Source: Arthrobacter endolithicus
GTDB taxonomy: Bacteria > Actinomycetota > Actinomycetes > Actinomycetales > Micrococcaceae
Direction: 5' to 3'
Assembly: GCF_026627425.1 (NCBI RefSeq)
Contig: NZ_JAPNLH010000002.1
Location: 1 to 64,000 of the forward strand
Length of the DNA: 64,000 bases
Shown: piece by piece, positions 40,572 through 49,716 of the stretch
Layout: each line of letters starts with the position of its first letter
Numbering within the stretch: the stretch's first letter is position 1
Program-made: the position numbers and the translations under genes
Notes under the pieces: model-generated
Databases searched by the model: none
What the model saw: only the letters and a program-made list of their open reading frames with translations
Told to the model about the DNA's origin: nothing

Positions 40572-41123
40572 ATGGCAGAGAACAACGAAACAACCAACCT
40601 TCACCACGACAATGTTAACAAGGACGGTGTCAACAAGCGCGGTGTGAACAAGGACGACGTGAAAAAAGTTGTGGACATCATTAATGACACCAAGATAGGC
40701 ATGTTCACCACCACGAACGACGACGGCGTACTCGTCAGCCGCCCTTTGGCCGCCCAAGAAGTGGGCGACGACGGCGACCTATGGTTTTTCACCGACAAGG
40801 ACACCTCCCAGGTATCCCATATCCGGGCCAGACGAGAAGTCAATGTCAGCTTCGGCAATCGAAGCGAATGGGTATCCGTGGCCGGACGGGCCGAGGTGAT
40901 TGAAGACCCGGAGAAGGCCCGGCAGTTGTGGAACTCTGTGGTCGAAGCATGGTTCCCCAAGGGCCCCACGACGCCCGGTTTGGTTCTGATACGGGTGGAG
41001 TCGGAGTCCGCCCAGTACTGGGACACCCCCGGAGGTACCGTTGCCACAGTACTCAGCTGGGTGAAATCACGCCTCACCGGCCAGCGCATCGATGCGGGCG
41101 AAAGTCATACAACCAAGCTCTGA
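40572..41123 (+). CDS. Pyridoxamine 5'-phosphate oxidase-fold general stress protein
   Basis: 183 aa. A short N-terminal region has tandem VNKxx repeats (NVNKDGVNKRGVNKDDVKK, encoded by an imperfect 15-base repeat at about 40608-40665). The split-barrel flavin/F420-binding domain follows: TKIGMFTTTNDDGVLVSRPL, LWFFTDKDTSQVSHIRARRE and NVSFGNRSEWVSVAGRAEVI. It matches general stress protein 26-like PPOX proteins, which bind FMN or F420 and reduce unknown substrates. Divergent from the second MarR gene and probably controlled by it. Confidence 0.85.
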   Translation: MAENNETTNLHHDNVNKDGVNKRGVNKDDVKKVVDIINDTKIGMFTTTNDDGVLVSRPLAAQEVGDDGDLWFFTDKDTSQVSHIRARREVNVSFGNRSEWVSVAGRAEVIEDPEKARQLWNSVVEAWFPKGPTTPGLVLIRVESESAQYWDTPGGTVATVLSWVKSRLTGQRIDAGESHTTKL

Positions 41124-41192
41124 TCTGGCTCCCTATGCCCCAGACCCGATGCCCGGTGCGGCGGCCGTGTTCACCGGCCGCCGCACCGCGGT

Positions 41193-41990
41193 TCACACGG
41201 AGGTCTGCGACGCTGTTGCCGAATGCGGCACTGGGTTGAGTGCTTTTACAGCGCGCAGCCTGGGCTCGATCAGATTGCTCCACAGCGCCAGCCATATGAA
41301 AATGCCGGCGGCGCTGATCAGTACCCCGCCGACGACGTCCGTCGGGTAGTGCACTCCGAGATAAATGCGGGAGAAGGCGACGACGGCGGCAAACAATGCG
41401 CCCGCGACGATGGCCAGCCGACGCTGGACGCCAGGACGGGCGAGGACGAGGATTGCCGCCCAGGCCAGTGAAGCCGCGAAGGCCGTGTGACCGCTGGGAA
41501 AGCTGTTGTGACCGGTTTCCATGACGAGTGCGTGGGTGGCGGAGGAGGGCGGGCGCAGCCGGGCCACGGTGTATTTGCCGATGTCCGCGCTCAGCCACCC
41601 CACGGCGGTAATCGATCCGAAGGCGAGTGCCCGCATCGGCGCACGGCTCCCCCACCACAACCAGGAACAGATCAAAATGAAAATGAGCAGCGCGCCAACC
41701 GGACCTAGCCCGTAATTAATGCCCAGGGCAATCGCAGTGAGGAACGGACTGCGCCCCTGGCTTAGCTGGACATCCAGCGCCAGATCCGGGCTGAACGGGC
41801 CATAGGATTTCGCCACCAATCCGATGGTAAGAGTCAGCGCAAAGAGCACTAGGCCGATGGGAACCAGGAACCAGGAACCCAGCGGCAGCATGGACAGCCT
41901 CGCTGCGCCAGGGCCAACCGGCCGCTGGATCCGTCCGTTGCCACGCCGCTCCAAGGGCTCGGGCGCTTCGGCCCTGCGGGGTTCGGTCAT
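41193..41990 (-). CDS. PAP2-family membrane phosphatase
   Basis: 265 aa with about six helices. The three PAP2 phosphatase motifs are present: KYTVARLRPP (KxxxxxxRP), NSFPSGHTAFAASL (PSGH) and SRIYLGVHYPTDVVGG (SRxxxxxHxxxD). It probably dephosphorylates undecaprenyl or other lipid diphosphates on the outer face of the membrane. The ATG at 41990 follows GGAGGGCACC. It sits downstream of a histidine kinase gene on the same strand with a 149-base gap. Confidence 0.88.
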   Translation of the reverse strand: MTEPRRAEAPEPLERRGNGRIQRPVGPGAARLSMLPLGSWFLVPIGLVLFALTLTIGLVAKSYGPFSPDLALDVQLSQGRSPFLTAIALGINYGLGPVGALLIFILICSWLWWGSRAPMRALAFGSITAVGWLSADIGKYTVARLRPPSSATHALVMETGHNSFPSGHTAFAASLAWAAILVLARPGVQRRLAIVAGALFAAVVAFSRIYLGVHYPTDVVGGVLISAAGIFIWLALWSNLIEPRLRAVKALNPVPHSATASQTSV

Positions 41991-42139
41991 TGGTGCCCTC
42001 CAGGGTTCAAACCATTGATGATCATTCGTCCAGTGTGCCCCGTCGTCGCTGAGAGAACGCTGAGGAGAAGCAGCCATGCCGGCAGCAAGGCTGTTATCTG
42101 CTCCGGCCGTGCAGCGTCCGGGCCGGTACTTGCCGGAAA

Positions 42140-43561
42140 CTAGAGTGATTCTAGCAGCGGCAGCTGAATCTCGAAGCGGCAAAACCCGTCGGATGCCTCC
42201 CCTGCGGTGATTGTCCCGCCGTGGGCGGCCAACAACGACCGCGCAATGGCCAGCCCCAGGCCGCTGCCGCCAGTGTCCCGGGAACGGCTTTCGTCAAGAC
42301 GGATAAAGCGCTCAAATATGTGTTCGCGTTCTGCTTCCGGAACCGGCAGACCGTCGTTGTCAACCCACAGCGTGGCGGTGCCATCGGCGGACGTCAAAGT
42401 CGCCCGGACCGTATGTGTTGCGTGCCGGTCGGCGTTGTCCAGGACGTTACGCAGTATCTGGGAAAATCGTCTCGTGTCCCCGCTCACTCGGACGGGCTCG
42501 ACGCGGGACAGCACCTCACGGCCAGTGGTGGTGCGCAGGCGCTGCAGCTCAGCCGCCAGGACATCATCCAGATCAACGTCTGCACGGAGGATTTGCAGGC
42601 CACTGTCCTCTGCCTTGGAAAGCGTGAGCAAGTCCTCCACCAGGTACCCCATCCGCCGCGTCTCCGCCGCCAGCAGGGGTGCCATGTCCAGCCAGGTACG
42701 GTGTGTAGGATCCTGAGCCGAAACCTCCAGTCCCGTCCGCAAAGTGGTCAGCGGGCTGCGGAGCTCGTGACTGGCGTGGCTGACGAACTGGCGTTGGCGG
42801 GTGTCGGCAGTTTCGATGCGTCCCAGCATCGCGTTCATCGTCATCGCCAGGGCTGCCAGCTCGTCCCGTGTAGGCGGCACGTCCACACGGTCCGCCAGGT
42901 GTCCGGCATCGATGTCAGAGACCTGGGCGCGGATGGTCTCCACCTGACGCAGGGACCGCCCGACCAGAAAGCGCACGGCCATTGCGACAATCAGCAGCAA
43001 CGCGGGGGTGGCCAGCAGCAGGAACAGGGCCACGGTCCGCACAGTATCCGCCTGAACCTGGATGCTGCGCGCCGCCAGCACAACGTACTGGTTGGTTCCG
43101 GACAACGCACCGGTGGCCATAAGGTAAAACTCTCCGTCCGCATCTCCCGTTACTCCGGCTAGGGCCGAGACCTCCTTCGCCGCATTCTCTCCGGGGTCAG
43201 GCCGTAGAGATCCCATCGGAATTTTCATCAGTTCAGGATCCGAGGCCTGGACAACACGTCCCGCTCCGTCCACGATCTGGATCAGCAACCCCTGCCCCTC
43301 GGCGGACGCGATGCTCTGGCCGGCCTCCGCAACGTCCCCGCTGCTGAGCACCGCCGCCACATCGGTGGTTTTGCTTCGCAGGACGCCATCCGTTGCCACT
43401 GTCAGAGCATTCTGCAGCAGCACGAGCAGGAGTATTCCCCCGGCCAGCAGCGCGCACGCCACCACCACCACAGCAGCGGCCGTGGATTGGTTGCGGATTC
43501 CCCAGCTCACAGCGGGCGGCCGGGACAGGACACTCACTGTCAGCGCACTTTCAGGCGCCAC
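42140..43561 (-). CDS. Sensor histidine kinase without adjacent response regulator
   Basis: Up to 473 aa. Two transmembrane helices (about 27-50 and 176-200) flank an extracytoplasmic sensor of about 125 residues. Then come HAMP (VGRSLRQVETIRAQVSDIDA), HisKA with His265 in FVSHASHELRSPL, and HATPase with NVLDNADRHA, DNDGLPVP and GSGLGLAIA. The start is uncertain: GTG at 43561 overlaps the methyltransferase gene, while GTG at 43537 begins just after its stop. No response regulator is encoded on either side, so it is an orphan kinase here. Confidence 0.85.
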   Translation of the reverse strand: MAPESALTVSVLSRPPAVSWGIRNQSTAAAVVVVACALLAGGILLLVLLQNALTVATDGVLRSKTTDVAAVLSSGDVAEAGQSIASAEGQGLLIQIVDGAGRVVQASDPELMKIPMGSLRPDPGENAAKEVSALAGVTGDADGEFYLMATGALSGTNQYVVLAARSIQVQADTVRTVALFLLLATPALLLIVAMAVRFLVGRSLRQVETIRAQVSDIDAGHLADRVDVPPTRDELAALAMTMNAMLGRIETADTRQRQFVSHASHELRSPLTTLRTGLEVSAQDPTHRTWLDMAPLLAAETRRMGYLVEDLLTLSKAEDSGLQILRADVDLDDVLAAELQRLRTTTGREVLSRVEPVRVSGDTRRFSQILRNVLDNADRHATHTVRATLTSADGTATLWVDNDGLPVPEAEREHIFERFIRLDESRSRDTGGSGLGLAIARSLLAAHGGTITAGEASDGFCRFEIQLPLLESL

Positions 43562-44712
43562 AGAGAGGTGATTTCCGCTGACCGCGCTGCATGCAGGGGG
43601 TCGGTGATATCACCGGCTTTGCGGTGCGTGGGCACAGTGTCGGAACGGTCGACGACGACGAGTCCCGACTCATCGATCATGGCGAGCAGTTCCGTCCGTG
43701 AGCGCAGTTCCAGATGCTCTGCCAGATCCGAGAGCACCAGCCAGCCTTCCCCGTCCCTTTCCAGATGGTCCCCGAGGCCGGCCAGAAAGCGGCGCAGCAT
43801 GTTGCTGTCCGGGTCGTAGACCGCGTGGTCAAGAGAGGAGACAGGGGCGGCCGGGATCCACGGCGGATTACAGACTACTAGGGAAGCCCGGCCAGCGGGG
43901 AAGAGATCTGCTTCCACGACTTCCACCCGATTGGCCAGTTTGAGGAGGCTGAGATTATCCCTGGCGCAATCCACCGCGCGCCAGTCCTGATCGGTCGCGA
44001 TGACGCGGTTCGCCCCGCGGTGGCCGAGAATCGCCGCCAGTACGCCGGTGCCGGTACCGACGTCGAACGCCAGACCACCGGAGGCACATACGGCAGGTGG
44101 GAGCGGTGCCTGAGATACCAGCGTCAAATACTCACCTCGGATGGGTGAAAAAACCCCATAATGCGGGTAGATGCGGGCGCCAAGCGCCGGAATCTGCACG
44201 CCCTTGTGCCGCCACTGGTGGGCGCCAATGACTCCTGTCAACTCGCGCAGAGCTATGACGCTGGGTCCGTCGGCGACACCGTAGGCCTCGGTGCATGCCA
44301 GCGCCACGTCCGGAGCCCGGCGCAGTGGGACGCTGTAATCGGATTCCAGGGGAACGAGGAGCAGGCCCAGCAACTGCGCCAGCCGTGTTCTGCTCTGCCG
44401 GTGCTGGCGGAAGGTCACCGCGGCAGAGTTCCGCTGCGGCGTCTGCCGTTGCCTGTCGACGCGGCGGGCCAGGGCGCTGAGCAGCTGGCGGGCGTTCTGG
44501 AAATCTCCACGCCACAGAATGCCGGTCCCCTGCTGCACCAGCCGGTACGCCTGGTCTGCGCTCAACCGATCGTCGCCCACCACGACTCGGACAGGGGCAG
44601 CCGGCCGGCTCTGAGATTGCCACCGGGCCTGCTGTTCTATCCCCGCTTCGGTCCAATGCATAATTGTAGGTTCGGCAGCCATGGCAGGTACGGCTATGGG
44701 GTTATCCAGCAT
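43540..44712 (-). CDS. Class I SAM-dependent methyltransferase (RsmC/HemK-like)
   Basis: 390 aa. An N-terminal part of about 190 residues is without clear family. The methyltransferase core follows: LAFDVGTGTGVLAAILGHRG (motif I) and LVVCNPPWIPAAP. The NPPW tetrad marks an N-methyltransferase acting on RNA bases, DNA adenine or protein glutamine. The C-terminal part has LERDGEGWLVLSDLAEHLEL. The two-part layout resembles RsmC/RlmG. The specific target is not assigned. It overlaps or abuts the histidine kinase gene. Confidence 0.82.
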   Translation of the reverse strand: MLDNPIAVPAMAAEPTIMHWTEAGIEQQARWQSQSRPAAPVRVVVGDDRLSADQAYRLVQQGTGILWRGDFQNARQLLSALARRVDRQRQTPQRNSAAVTFRQHRQSRTRLAQLLGLLLVPLESDYSVPLRRAPDVALACTEAYGVADGPSVIALRELTGVIGAHQWRHKGVQIPALGARIYPHYGVFSPIRGEYLTLVSQAPLPPAVCASGGLAFDVGTGTGVLAAILGHRGANRVIATDQDWRAVDCARDNLSLLKLANRVEVVEADLFPAGRASLVVCNPPWIPAAPVSSLDHAVYDPDSNMLRRFLAGLGDHLERDGEGWLVLSDLAEHLELRSRTELLAMIDESGLVVVDRSDTVPTHRKAGDITDPLHAARSAEITSLWRLKVR

Positions 44713-44897
44713 GTTTCCGGGCGTTTCGTTGCTCTTGGTCGGTACGATGACAGCTCCTGGCTTAGGGATGGCCCACCGTGGCAGTCACGGAAAATTGTTG
44801 CGGCTTCCATGGTATCCACTGCATCTGTCCGTGCGCGAAGATGCCTCCGCTGAGCAGGTGGAAGGAGGTGAATCCGTGGGGCCGGTAGGCTGGGCTG

Positions 44898-45323
44898 GTG
44901 ATCAAACAGCTCGAACGAAGCAATTCCCTCCGCGGTCGCGGCACCGTGATTTATGCCGCGGCAGCGGACCTCATTCTGGTGCTGGTCTTTGCGGCCGTGG
45001 GCCGGGCCAGCCATGCGGAAAGCAACCCGGTTCTCGGCGTGGCAGCCACCGCGTGGCCCTTCGTCGCAGGCGCGGCTGTGGGCTGGATTGTAAGTCGGGC
45101 GTGGCAGGCACCATTACGTCTTTGGCCGCACGGCGTCGCAGTTTGGGCCATGACGATTGCTGCCGGGATGGTGCTACGCCTGCTGTCCGGCCAGACCGCC
45201 CAACTCCCCTTCGTCGTCGTCGCCCTCATAGTGCTGGCCATCTTTCTGCTTGGCCATCGGGCCGTAGCCGGCCGACTCAGCCGGCGAACCAAGCAAAGCT
45301 CATCCAGCGGGCTGCCGGACTGA
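44898..45323 (+). CDS. DUF3054 membrane protein
   Basis: 141 aa with four helices, starting from a GTG. VIYAAAADLILVLVFAAVGR and SHAESNPVLGVAATAWPFVA followed by GWIVSRAWQAPLRLWPHGVA match DUF3054, a small actinobacterial membrane family of unknown function. The stop lies inside the first unit of a 17-bp tandem repeat (45,315-45,365). Confidence 0.8.
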   Translation: MIKQLERSNSLRGRGTVIYAAAADLILVLVFAAVGRASHAESNPVLGVAATAWPFVAGAAVGWIVSRAWQAPLRLWPHGVAVWAMTIAAGMVLRLLSGQTAQLPFVVVALIVLAIFLLGHRAVAGRLSRRTKQSSSSGLPD

Positions 45324-45365
45324 CCGGTTTTCCGGACTGACAGGTTTTCCGGACTGACAATTTTT
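45315..45365 (+). repeat. 17-bp tandem repeat, three units, ending in a T-run
   Basis: CCGGACTGACCGGTTTT, CCGGACTGACAGGTTTT and CCGGACTGACAATTTTT follow head to tail across the 3' end of the DUF3054 gene. The first unit contains that gene's stop codon. Each unit has CCGG and a T-run, so the array could serve as a transcription end, but no stable hairpin is clear. Slippage duplication is the simplest origin. Confidence 0.6.
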
Positions 45366-45450
45366 AGACTCACACGGCGCTTTTGAACTAGCCTCGTACA
45401 ACTACTACGGGGTCACGGCCCGGGTCGACGCTCAACGATTGGACTATTCC

Positions 45451-45732
45451 ATGATTACTGCCTTTGTCCTCATCAAGACCGACGCCTCTCGTATTCCGGA
45501 GGCCGCGCAGGAGATTTCCGAGCTAGCCGGCATCAGTGAGGTGTACTCGGTTACGGGGGAATGGGATCTAATTGCCATTGCCCGGGTGACCCGACATGAA
45601 GATTTGGCCGACGCCATTGCCGACAGGTTGTCCAAGGTAAAGGGCGTTGTCTCGACCACGACGCAGATATCTTTCCGGGCATATTCCCAACATGACCTTG
45701 ATGCCGCCTTTTCCCTCGGCTTCGATCACTAG
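45451..45732 (+). CDS. Stand-alone Lrp/AsnC effector-binding (RAM) domain protein
   Basis: 93 aa corresponding only to the C-terminal ligand/oligomerisation domain of Lrp/AsnC regulators: MITAFVLIKTDASRIPEAAQ, EVYSVTGEWDLIAIARVTRH and VKGVVSTTTQISFRAYSQHD. There is no DNA-binding domain. Such stand-alone domains are conserved in actinobacteria next to trpD and the oxidase genes, as here. They form beta-barrel oligomers that bind amino acids, but the cellular role is not known. Confidence 0.88.
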   Translation: MITAFVLIKTDASRIPEAAQEISELAGISEVYSVTGEWDLIAIARVTRHEDLADAIADRLSKVKGVVSTTTQISFRAYSQHDLDAAFSLGFDH

Positions 45733-45792
45733 CCCCGTCCGCAGCTTGGATGGCGCTCTCCGCGATCCCCGCGGGCGCGGCCGGCCGGCCGG

Positions 45793-46866
45793 TTAACCCC
45801 TGGCCGGATCCGCGACCGAGTGCTCGATCCACTTGGCCAGCACCTGCGCGGCGGCACCCGAATCAAGAGATCTTTCCGCCGCTGCTATACCGGCCGCCAT
45901 CCGGTCCGGCAACGGGCCCTCGGCGCTGCCGCTGACCGCTACAAGTCCCGCGCCGGCATTGAGGACGACGGCGTCACGCACCGGACCTTGTTCGCCCGCC
46001 AGCACACGGTGGACCACCTGCGAGTTGTACACTGCGTTCAGACCCCGCAGATCCTCGATCGAGGCGCGCGCGATGCCGAGTTCGACGGGATCAAGGTCCG
46101 AGACCGTGATGTTGCCGTTCCGGATCTCCCAGACGGTGGAGGGCCCTGTGGTGGTCAGCTCGTCAAGGCCATCACTGCCGCGGAAAACCAGCCCCCTGGT
46201 ACCTCGCGCCGCCAGAACTCCTGCAATCAGGGGGGCCTTGGCGGCGTCGGCGACTCCTACAGCGGAGGCGCTTACGCGCGCGGGGTTGATCAACGGGCCA
46301 AGCAGATTGAACACCGTAGGGATGCCCATCTCACGCCGCGGCACCGCCACATGGCGCATCGACGGATGGAATAATTGAGCAAAGCAAAAAGTGATGCCAA
46401 CGCTTTCGGCCGCCTCGGCCACCCGGTCAACGGACATGTCCAGCCGGACGCCCAGAGCTTCCAGGACGTCAGCGGAGCCGGCGGCGGACGAGGACGCACG
46501 GTTGCCATGCTTGACTACTTTGGCGCCCGCACCCGCGCAGACCAGCGCCGCCATGGTCGAAATGTTGACCGTATTGAGCCGGTCACCGCCGGTGCCGACT
46601 ATGTCAAGTGTTTCCCCGGTCACGGTCAGCGGCCGGGCGTTGTCCATCATCGCTTCCACGAACCCGGCGACCTCGGCAACGGTCTCTCCCTTGGCCCGCA
46701 GAGCCACCAGGAAGCCCGCTATTTGGGACTGCGTTGCCAAGCCTTCCATAATCCTGTTCGTGGCCCAGCGCGTTTGACCGGCCGAAAGATCCGTACCGGC
46801 GATAAGGGCAGAAAGCAGGACGGGCCAGGTGGGCTCTTCCACGGCGGCCGAAGCTGATGAAGTCAC
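45793..46866 (-). CDS. trpD: Anthranilate phosphoribosyltransferase
   Basis: 357 aa. The PRPP/anthranilate motifs are present: [18 protein letters not shown] (GTGGD), [20 protein letters not shown] (KHGNR), [12 protein letters not shown] and the metal-site [14 protein letters not shown]. It makes N-(5-phosphoribosyl)anthranilate in tryptophan synthesis. It starts with GTG. No other trp genes lie nearby. In Actinobacteria this isolated trpD beside qcr/cta genes is common. It is divergent from ctaE. Confidence 0.95.
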   Translation of the reverse strand: MTSSASAAVEEPTWPVLLSALIAGTDLSAGQTRWATNRIMEGLATQSQIAGFLVALRAKGETVAEVAGFVEAMMDNARPLTVTGETLDIVGTGGDRLNTVNISTMAALVCAGAGAKVVKHGNRASSSAAGSADVLEALGVRLDMSVDRVAEAAESVGITFCFAQLFHPSMRHVAVPRREMGIPTVFNLLGPLINPARVSASAVGVADAAKAPLIAGVLAARGTRGLVFRGSDGLDELTTTGPSTVWEIRNGNITVSDLDPVELGIARASIEDLRGLNAVYNSQVVHRVLAGEQGPVRDAVVLNAGAGLVAVSGSAEGPLPDRMAAGIAAAERSLDSGAAAQVLAKWIEHSVADPARG

Positions 46867-47082
46867 CTCTTGATGCTAGCGATCATTCCCCGTCTTGAAC
46901 GAATACGCAGCGCCACGGTGCCTAGTCTGTGCCCGGTCAGCAGCTGTGCAGCCGCTGCTGACCGCCCGGACGCGTGGTTAGCTGCAGCTCCCGACCGCGG
47001 GATTTCGCGGCTTTGTAGAAAAAGAATCGACAAAACGCATTTTGCATTGGGCAGGAGCCGTTTTTATGGACATAATGTCTAT

Positions 47083-47721
47083 GTGACAACAGCGACTCAT
47101 TCCCCCAGCATCCCCGCGCACCCCACGCTCAACCGCCCCAATATGGTTTCGGTTGGCACGGTGGTGTGGCTCTCCAGCGAACTGATGTTCTTCGCCGGTC
47201 TCTTCGCCATGTACTTCACTCTCCGGTCAACGTCGGCCGGGTTGTGGGCTGATGAGACGGCCAAGCACAACGTTCCCTATGCACTGGTGAACACCCTCAT
47301 CCTGGTCTCCAGCTCCTTCACCTGCCAGATGGGTGTTTTCGCCGCCGAGCGACTGCAGCCCCGCCGCACCGGCGGTCTGGTCGGGTTCGCGCGCTGGGGC
47401 ATGTCCGAGTGGTTCATGGCGACATTCGTCCTTGGCGCCGTCTTCGTCGCAGGCCAGGCCGCTGAGTACGCCACCCTGGTTTCCGAACACGTCTCCCTGT
47501 CCTCGAATGCCTACGGTTCGGCCTTCTATATCACCACCGGATTCCACGGACTCCACGTAATTGGCGGCCTGATTGCTTTCCTTCTGATAATCGGACGAGC
47601 CTACGCCGCTAAGAAGTTCGGTCACTTTGAAGCGACCTCGGCCATTGTCGTTTCGTACTACTGGCACTTCGTCGACGTTGTCTGGATCGGTCTCTTCCTG
47701 GTGATTTATATCCTGAAGTAG
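47083..47721 (+). CDS. ctaE: Cytochrome c oxidase subunit III
   Basis: 212 aa, starting from a GTG ([20 protein letters not shown]). Five helices: [80 protein letters not shown] and [20 protein letters not shown]. It belongs to the aa3 oxidase of the bc1-aa3 supercomplex. No ribosome site precedes it. A CATAAT -10-like box 6-12 bases upstream suggests a leaderless mRNA, and a GACATAATGTC dyad (47,069-47,079) overlaps it. It precedes qcrC-A-B. Confidence 0.93.
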   Translation: MTTATHSPSIPAHPTLNRPNMVSVGTVVWLSSELMFFAGLFAMYFTLRSTSAGLWADETAKHNVPYALVNTLILVSSSFTCQMGVFAAERLQPRRTGGLVGFARWGMSEWFMATFVLGAVFVAGQAAEYATLVSEHVSLSSNAYGSAFYITTGFHGLHVIGGLIAFLLIIGRAYAAKKFGHFEATSAIVVSYYWHFVDVVWIGLFLVIYILK

Positions 47722-47804
47722 GCTGCTTTCCATCCTCCCCACGCAATATCAATTGAATTAGCGGCTGACCCGCCGCCGCAGGATCGACACAAAGGAACCA
47801 CCAC

Positions 47805-48590
47805 GTGAAGGCACTTTCGCAGAAGCGACGTCACCCGCTAGCCGCCGTCGCATTGCTACTGCTGGGACTTATGCTTACCGGTGGTCTCTACGCCGTTGTC
47901 ACCACCGCCAATCAGGCCAAGGCAGACACCACCTACTCAGCAAATGACGCGCAGGAGGGTGGGAAGCTATTCATTGCCAACTGCGCCACTTGTCATGGAA
48001 TGGGCGCCAGCGGCTCCCCCGACGGTCCTTCGCTGGTAGGCGTAGGAGCCGCCGCCGTCGACTTTCAGGTCGGCACCGGACGCATGCCCATGCAGCTGCA
48101 GGGGCCGCAGGCCCAGCAGAAGCCGCGACAGTTCAACGACGAACAGACGCACCAGCTGGCCGCATACGTGGCATCTCTGGGCGCCGGACCAGCCATTCCC
48201 GAAGCACAGTACACCGAGGGCGGCGGAAACGCGGCTAACGGTGGCGTCCTGTTCCGGGTCAACTGCGCCATGTGCCACAACGCCGCGGCTGCCGGCGGTG
48301 CGCTGACACGCGGCAAGTTTGCCCCGGCGCTGGCTGGTGTGTCGAACCAGCATATTTATGAGGCAATGGTCACCGGACCGCAGAACATGCCGGTCTTCAA
48401 CGATGCGAACATCACCCCGAATAACAAGCGCGACATCATTGCGTTCCTGGACACCATCGACGCCAACGGGTCACCGGGCGGCGCCGCTCTCGGTTCGCTG
48501 GGTCCCGTGTCAGAGGGCCTGTTCATCTGGATCGCCGGTCTTGGCGTTGTCATCGCCTTCACAGTTTGGCTGACTTCACGGACGTCCTAA
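47805..48590 (+). CDS. qcrC: Di-haem cytochrome c subunit of the bc1 complex
   Basis: 261 aa. A signal anchor (AAVALLLLGLMLTGGLYAVV) is followed by two cytochrome c domains with CATCH (near residue 63) and CAMCH (near residue 159), and axial Met candidates in GRMPMQ and NMPVF. A C-terminal transmembrane helix follows. The two haems carry electrons straight to the aa3 oxidase, as is typical for actinobacteria that lack soluble cytochrome c. GTG start with AAAGGAA. Confidence 0.95.
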   Translation: MKALSQKRRHPLAAVALLLLGLMLTGGLYAVVTTANQAKADTTYSANDAQEGGKLFIANCATCHGMGASGSPDGPSLVGVGAAAVDFQVGTGRMPMQLQGPQAQQKPRQFNDEQTHQLAAYVASLGAGPAIPEAQYTEGGGNAANGGVLFRVNCAMCHNAAAAGGALTRGKFAPALAGVSNQHIYEAMVTGPQNMPVFNDANITPNNKRDIIAFLDTIDANGSPGGAALGSLGPVSEGLFIWIAGLGVVIAFTVWLTSRTS

Positions 48591-48686
48591 GACCAACGGG
48601 ACACACCATTTTGCGGTCGCTCAGCGACCGGACGAAACATTCATTACGACCCCGGGAAACCGGGATAAGAGAAGGATGAGGGGATT

Positions 48687-49715
48687 ATGGGCGACCATAG
48701 TGACGGCATTCCGGCAGGCTCGGACGCCGTAGCTAAGGCTGGTCTTAACGAGGTGGAGAAGTTCCAGGATCCTGGACTCCCCCCGCACCGTCTGAGACTA
48801 GCTGACACGGATCCAAGGGCAGCCAAACGGGCAGAGCGCCAGGTGGCTATTCTCTTTGGAGTCTCCGTCGTGGGAACCCTGCTGTTCTTTTTCGGCTACT
48901 TTTTCATCCGGCTTGATGACACCATCGCTACCTTGCGTCTGCAGAACATGCTGCTGGGGCTCGGTACCGCGTTTGCGATGCTGGGAATTGGTACCGGTAT
49001 TGTGCACTGGGCCAGGGCACTGATGCCGGATCATGAAGTCTCCGAAGAGCGTCACGAACTGCGCAGTGAAGCAGACCGTGAAGCAGCAGTGAAAATTGTT
49101 GACGACATCGTCGAAGAGACCGGCATCAAGCGCCGGCCGTTGATCCGTAACACGCTTCTGGGCGCAGTGGCGCTGGCGCCATTCCCGGCCATCGTCATGT
49201 TCCGCGATTTGGGCCCGCTGCCGGCCAATGCCCTTAAGCACACCATGTGGGACAAGGGAATTCGTCTGGTCCGGGATCCTACGGGCACCCCGATCAAGGC
49301 CTCCGATGTGACCTTGGGCTCGGCTTTTCACGTCATTCCGGACGGTTTGAACGACCTGCACGAAGGCAAGCTGGAGGAAAAGGCCAAGGCAGTAGTGCTG
49401 CTGATGCGCCTGGATCCTTCTCAGCTGAACCCTTCCAAGGGCCGCGAAGACTGGAGCTACAACGGGATTGTGGCGTACTCCAAAATCTGCACCCACGTCG
49501 GCTGCCCCGTAGCTCTCTACGAGCAGCAGACGCATCACCTGCTCTGCCCCTGCCACCAGTCGACGTTCGACCTGACGCAGGAGTGCAAGGTTATCTTCGG
49601 ACCGGCCAACCGGCCGCTGCCGCAGCTGCCGATCTCCATTGACTCTGAGGGATACCTGGTGGCGCAGAGCGATTTCCATGAACCCGTCGGACCTAGCTTC
49701 TGGGAGCGTGGCTAA
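48687..49715 (+). CDS. qcrA: Rieske iron-sulfur subunit of the bc1 complex
   Basis: 342 aa. It has an extended N-terminus with three helices, characteristic of actinobacterial QcrA (ILFGVSVVGTLLFFFGYFFI, LLGLGTAFAMLGIGTGIVHW and a third near 155-180). The Rieske domain carries CTHVGCP and CPCHQS (two Cys, two His ligands of the [2Fe-2S] cluster). It oxidises quinol and passes electrons to QcrC. It ends one base before the qcrB start. Confidence 0.95.
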   Translation: MGDHSDGIPAGSDAVAKAGLNEVEKFQDPGLPPHRLRLADTDPRAAKRAERQVAILFGVSVVGTLLFFFGYFFIRLDDTIATLRLQNMLLGLGTAFAMLGIGTGIVHWARALMPDHEVSEERHELRSEADREAAVKIVDDIVEETGIKRRPLIRNTLLGAVALAPFPAIVMFRDLGPLPANALKHTMWDKGIRLVRDPTGTPIKASDVTLGSAFHVIPDGLNDLHEGKLEEKAKAVVLLMRLDPSQLNPSKGREDWSYNGIVAYSKICTHVGCPVALYEQQTHHLLCPCHQSTFDLTQECKVIFGPANRPLPQLPISIDSEGYLVAQSDFHEPVGPSFWERG

Positions 49716-49716
49716 C

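Noticed and set aside
44840-44890. Short frame with a GGAAGGAGGTGA ribosome-like site upstream of DUF3054
   Set aside because: The GTG after it opens a frame that is out of phase with DUF3054 and has no coding character; too weak to list as a gene.
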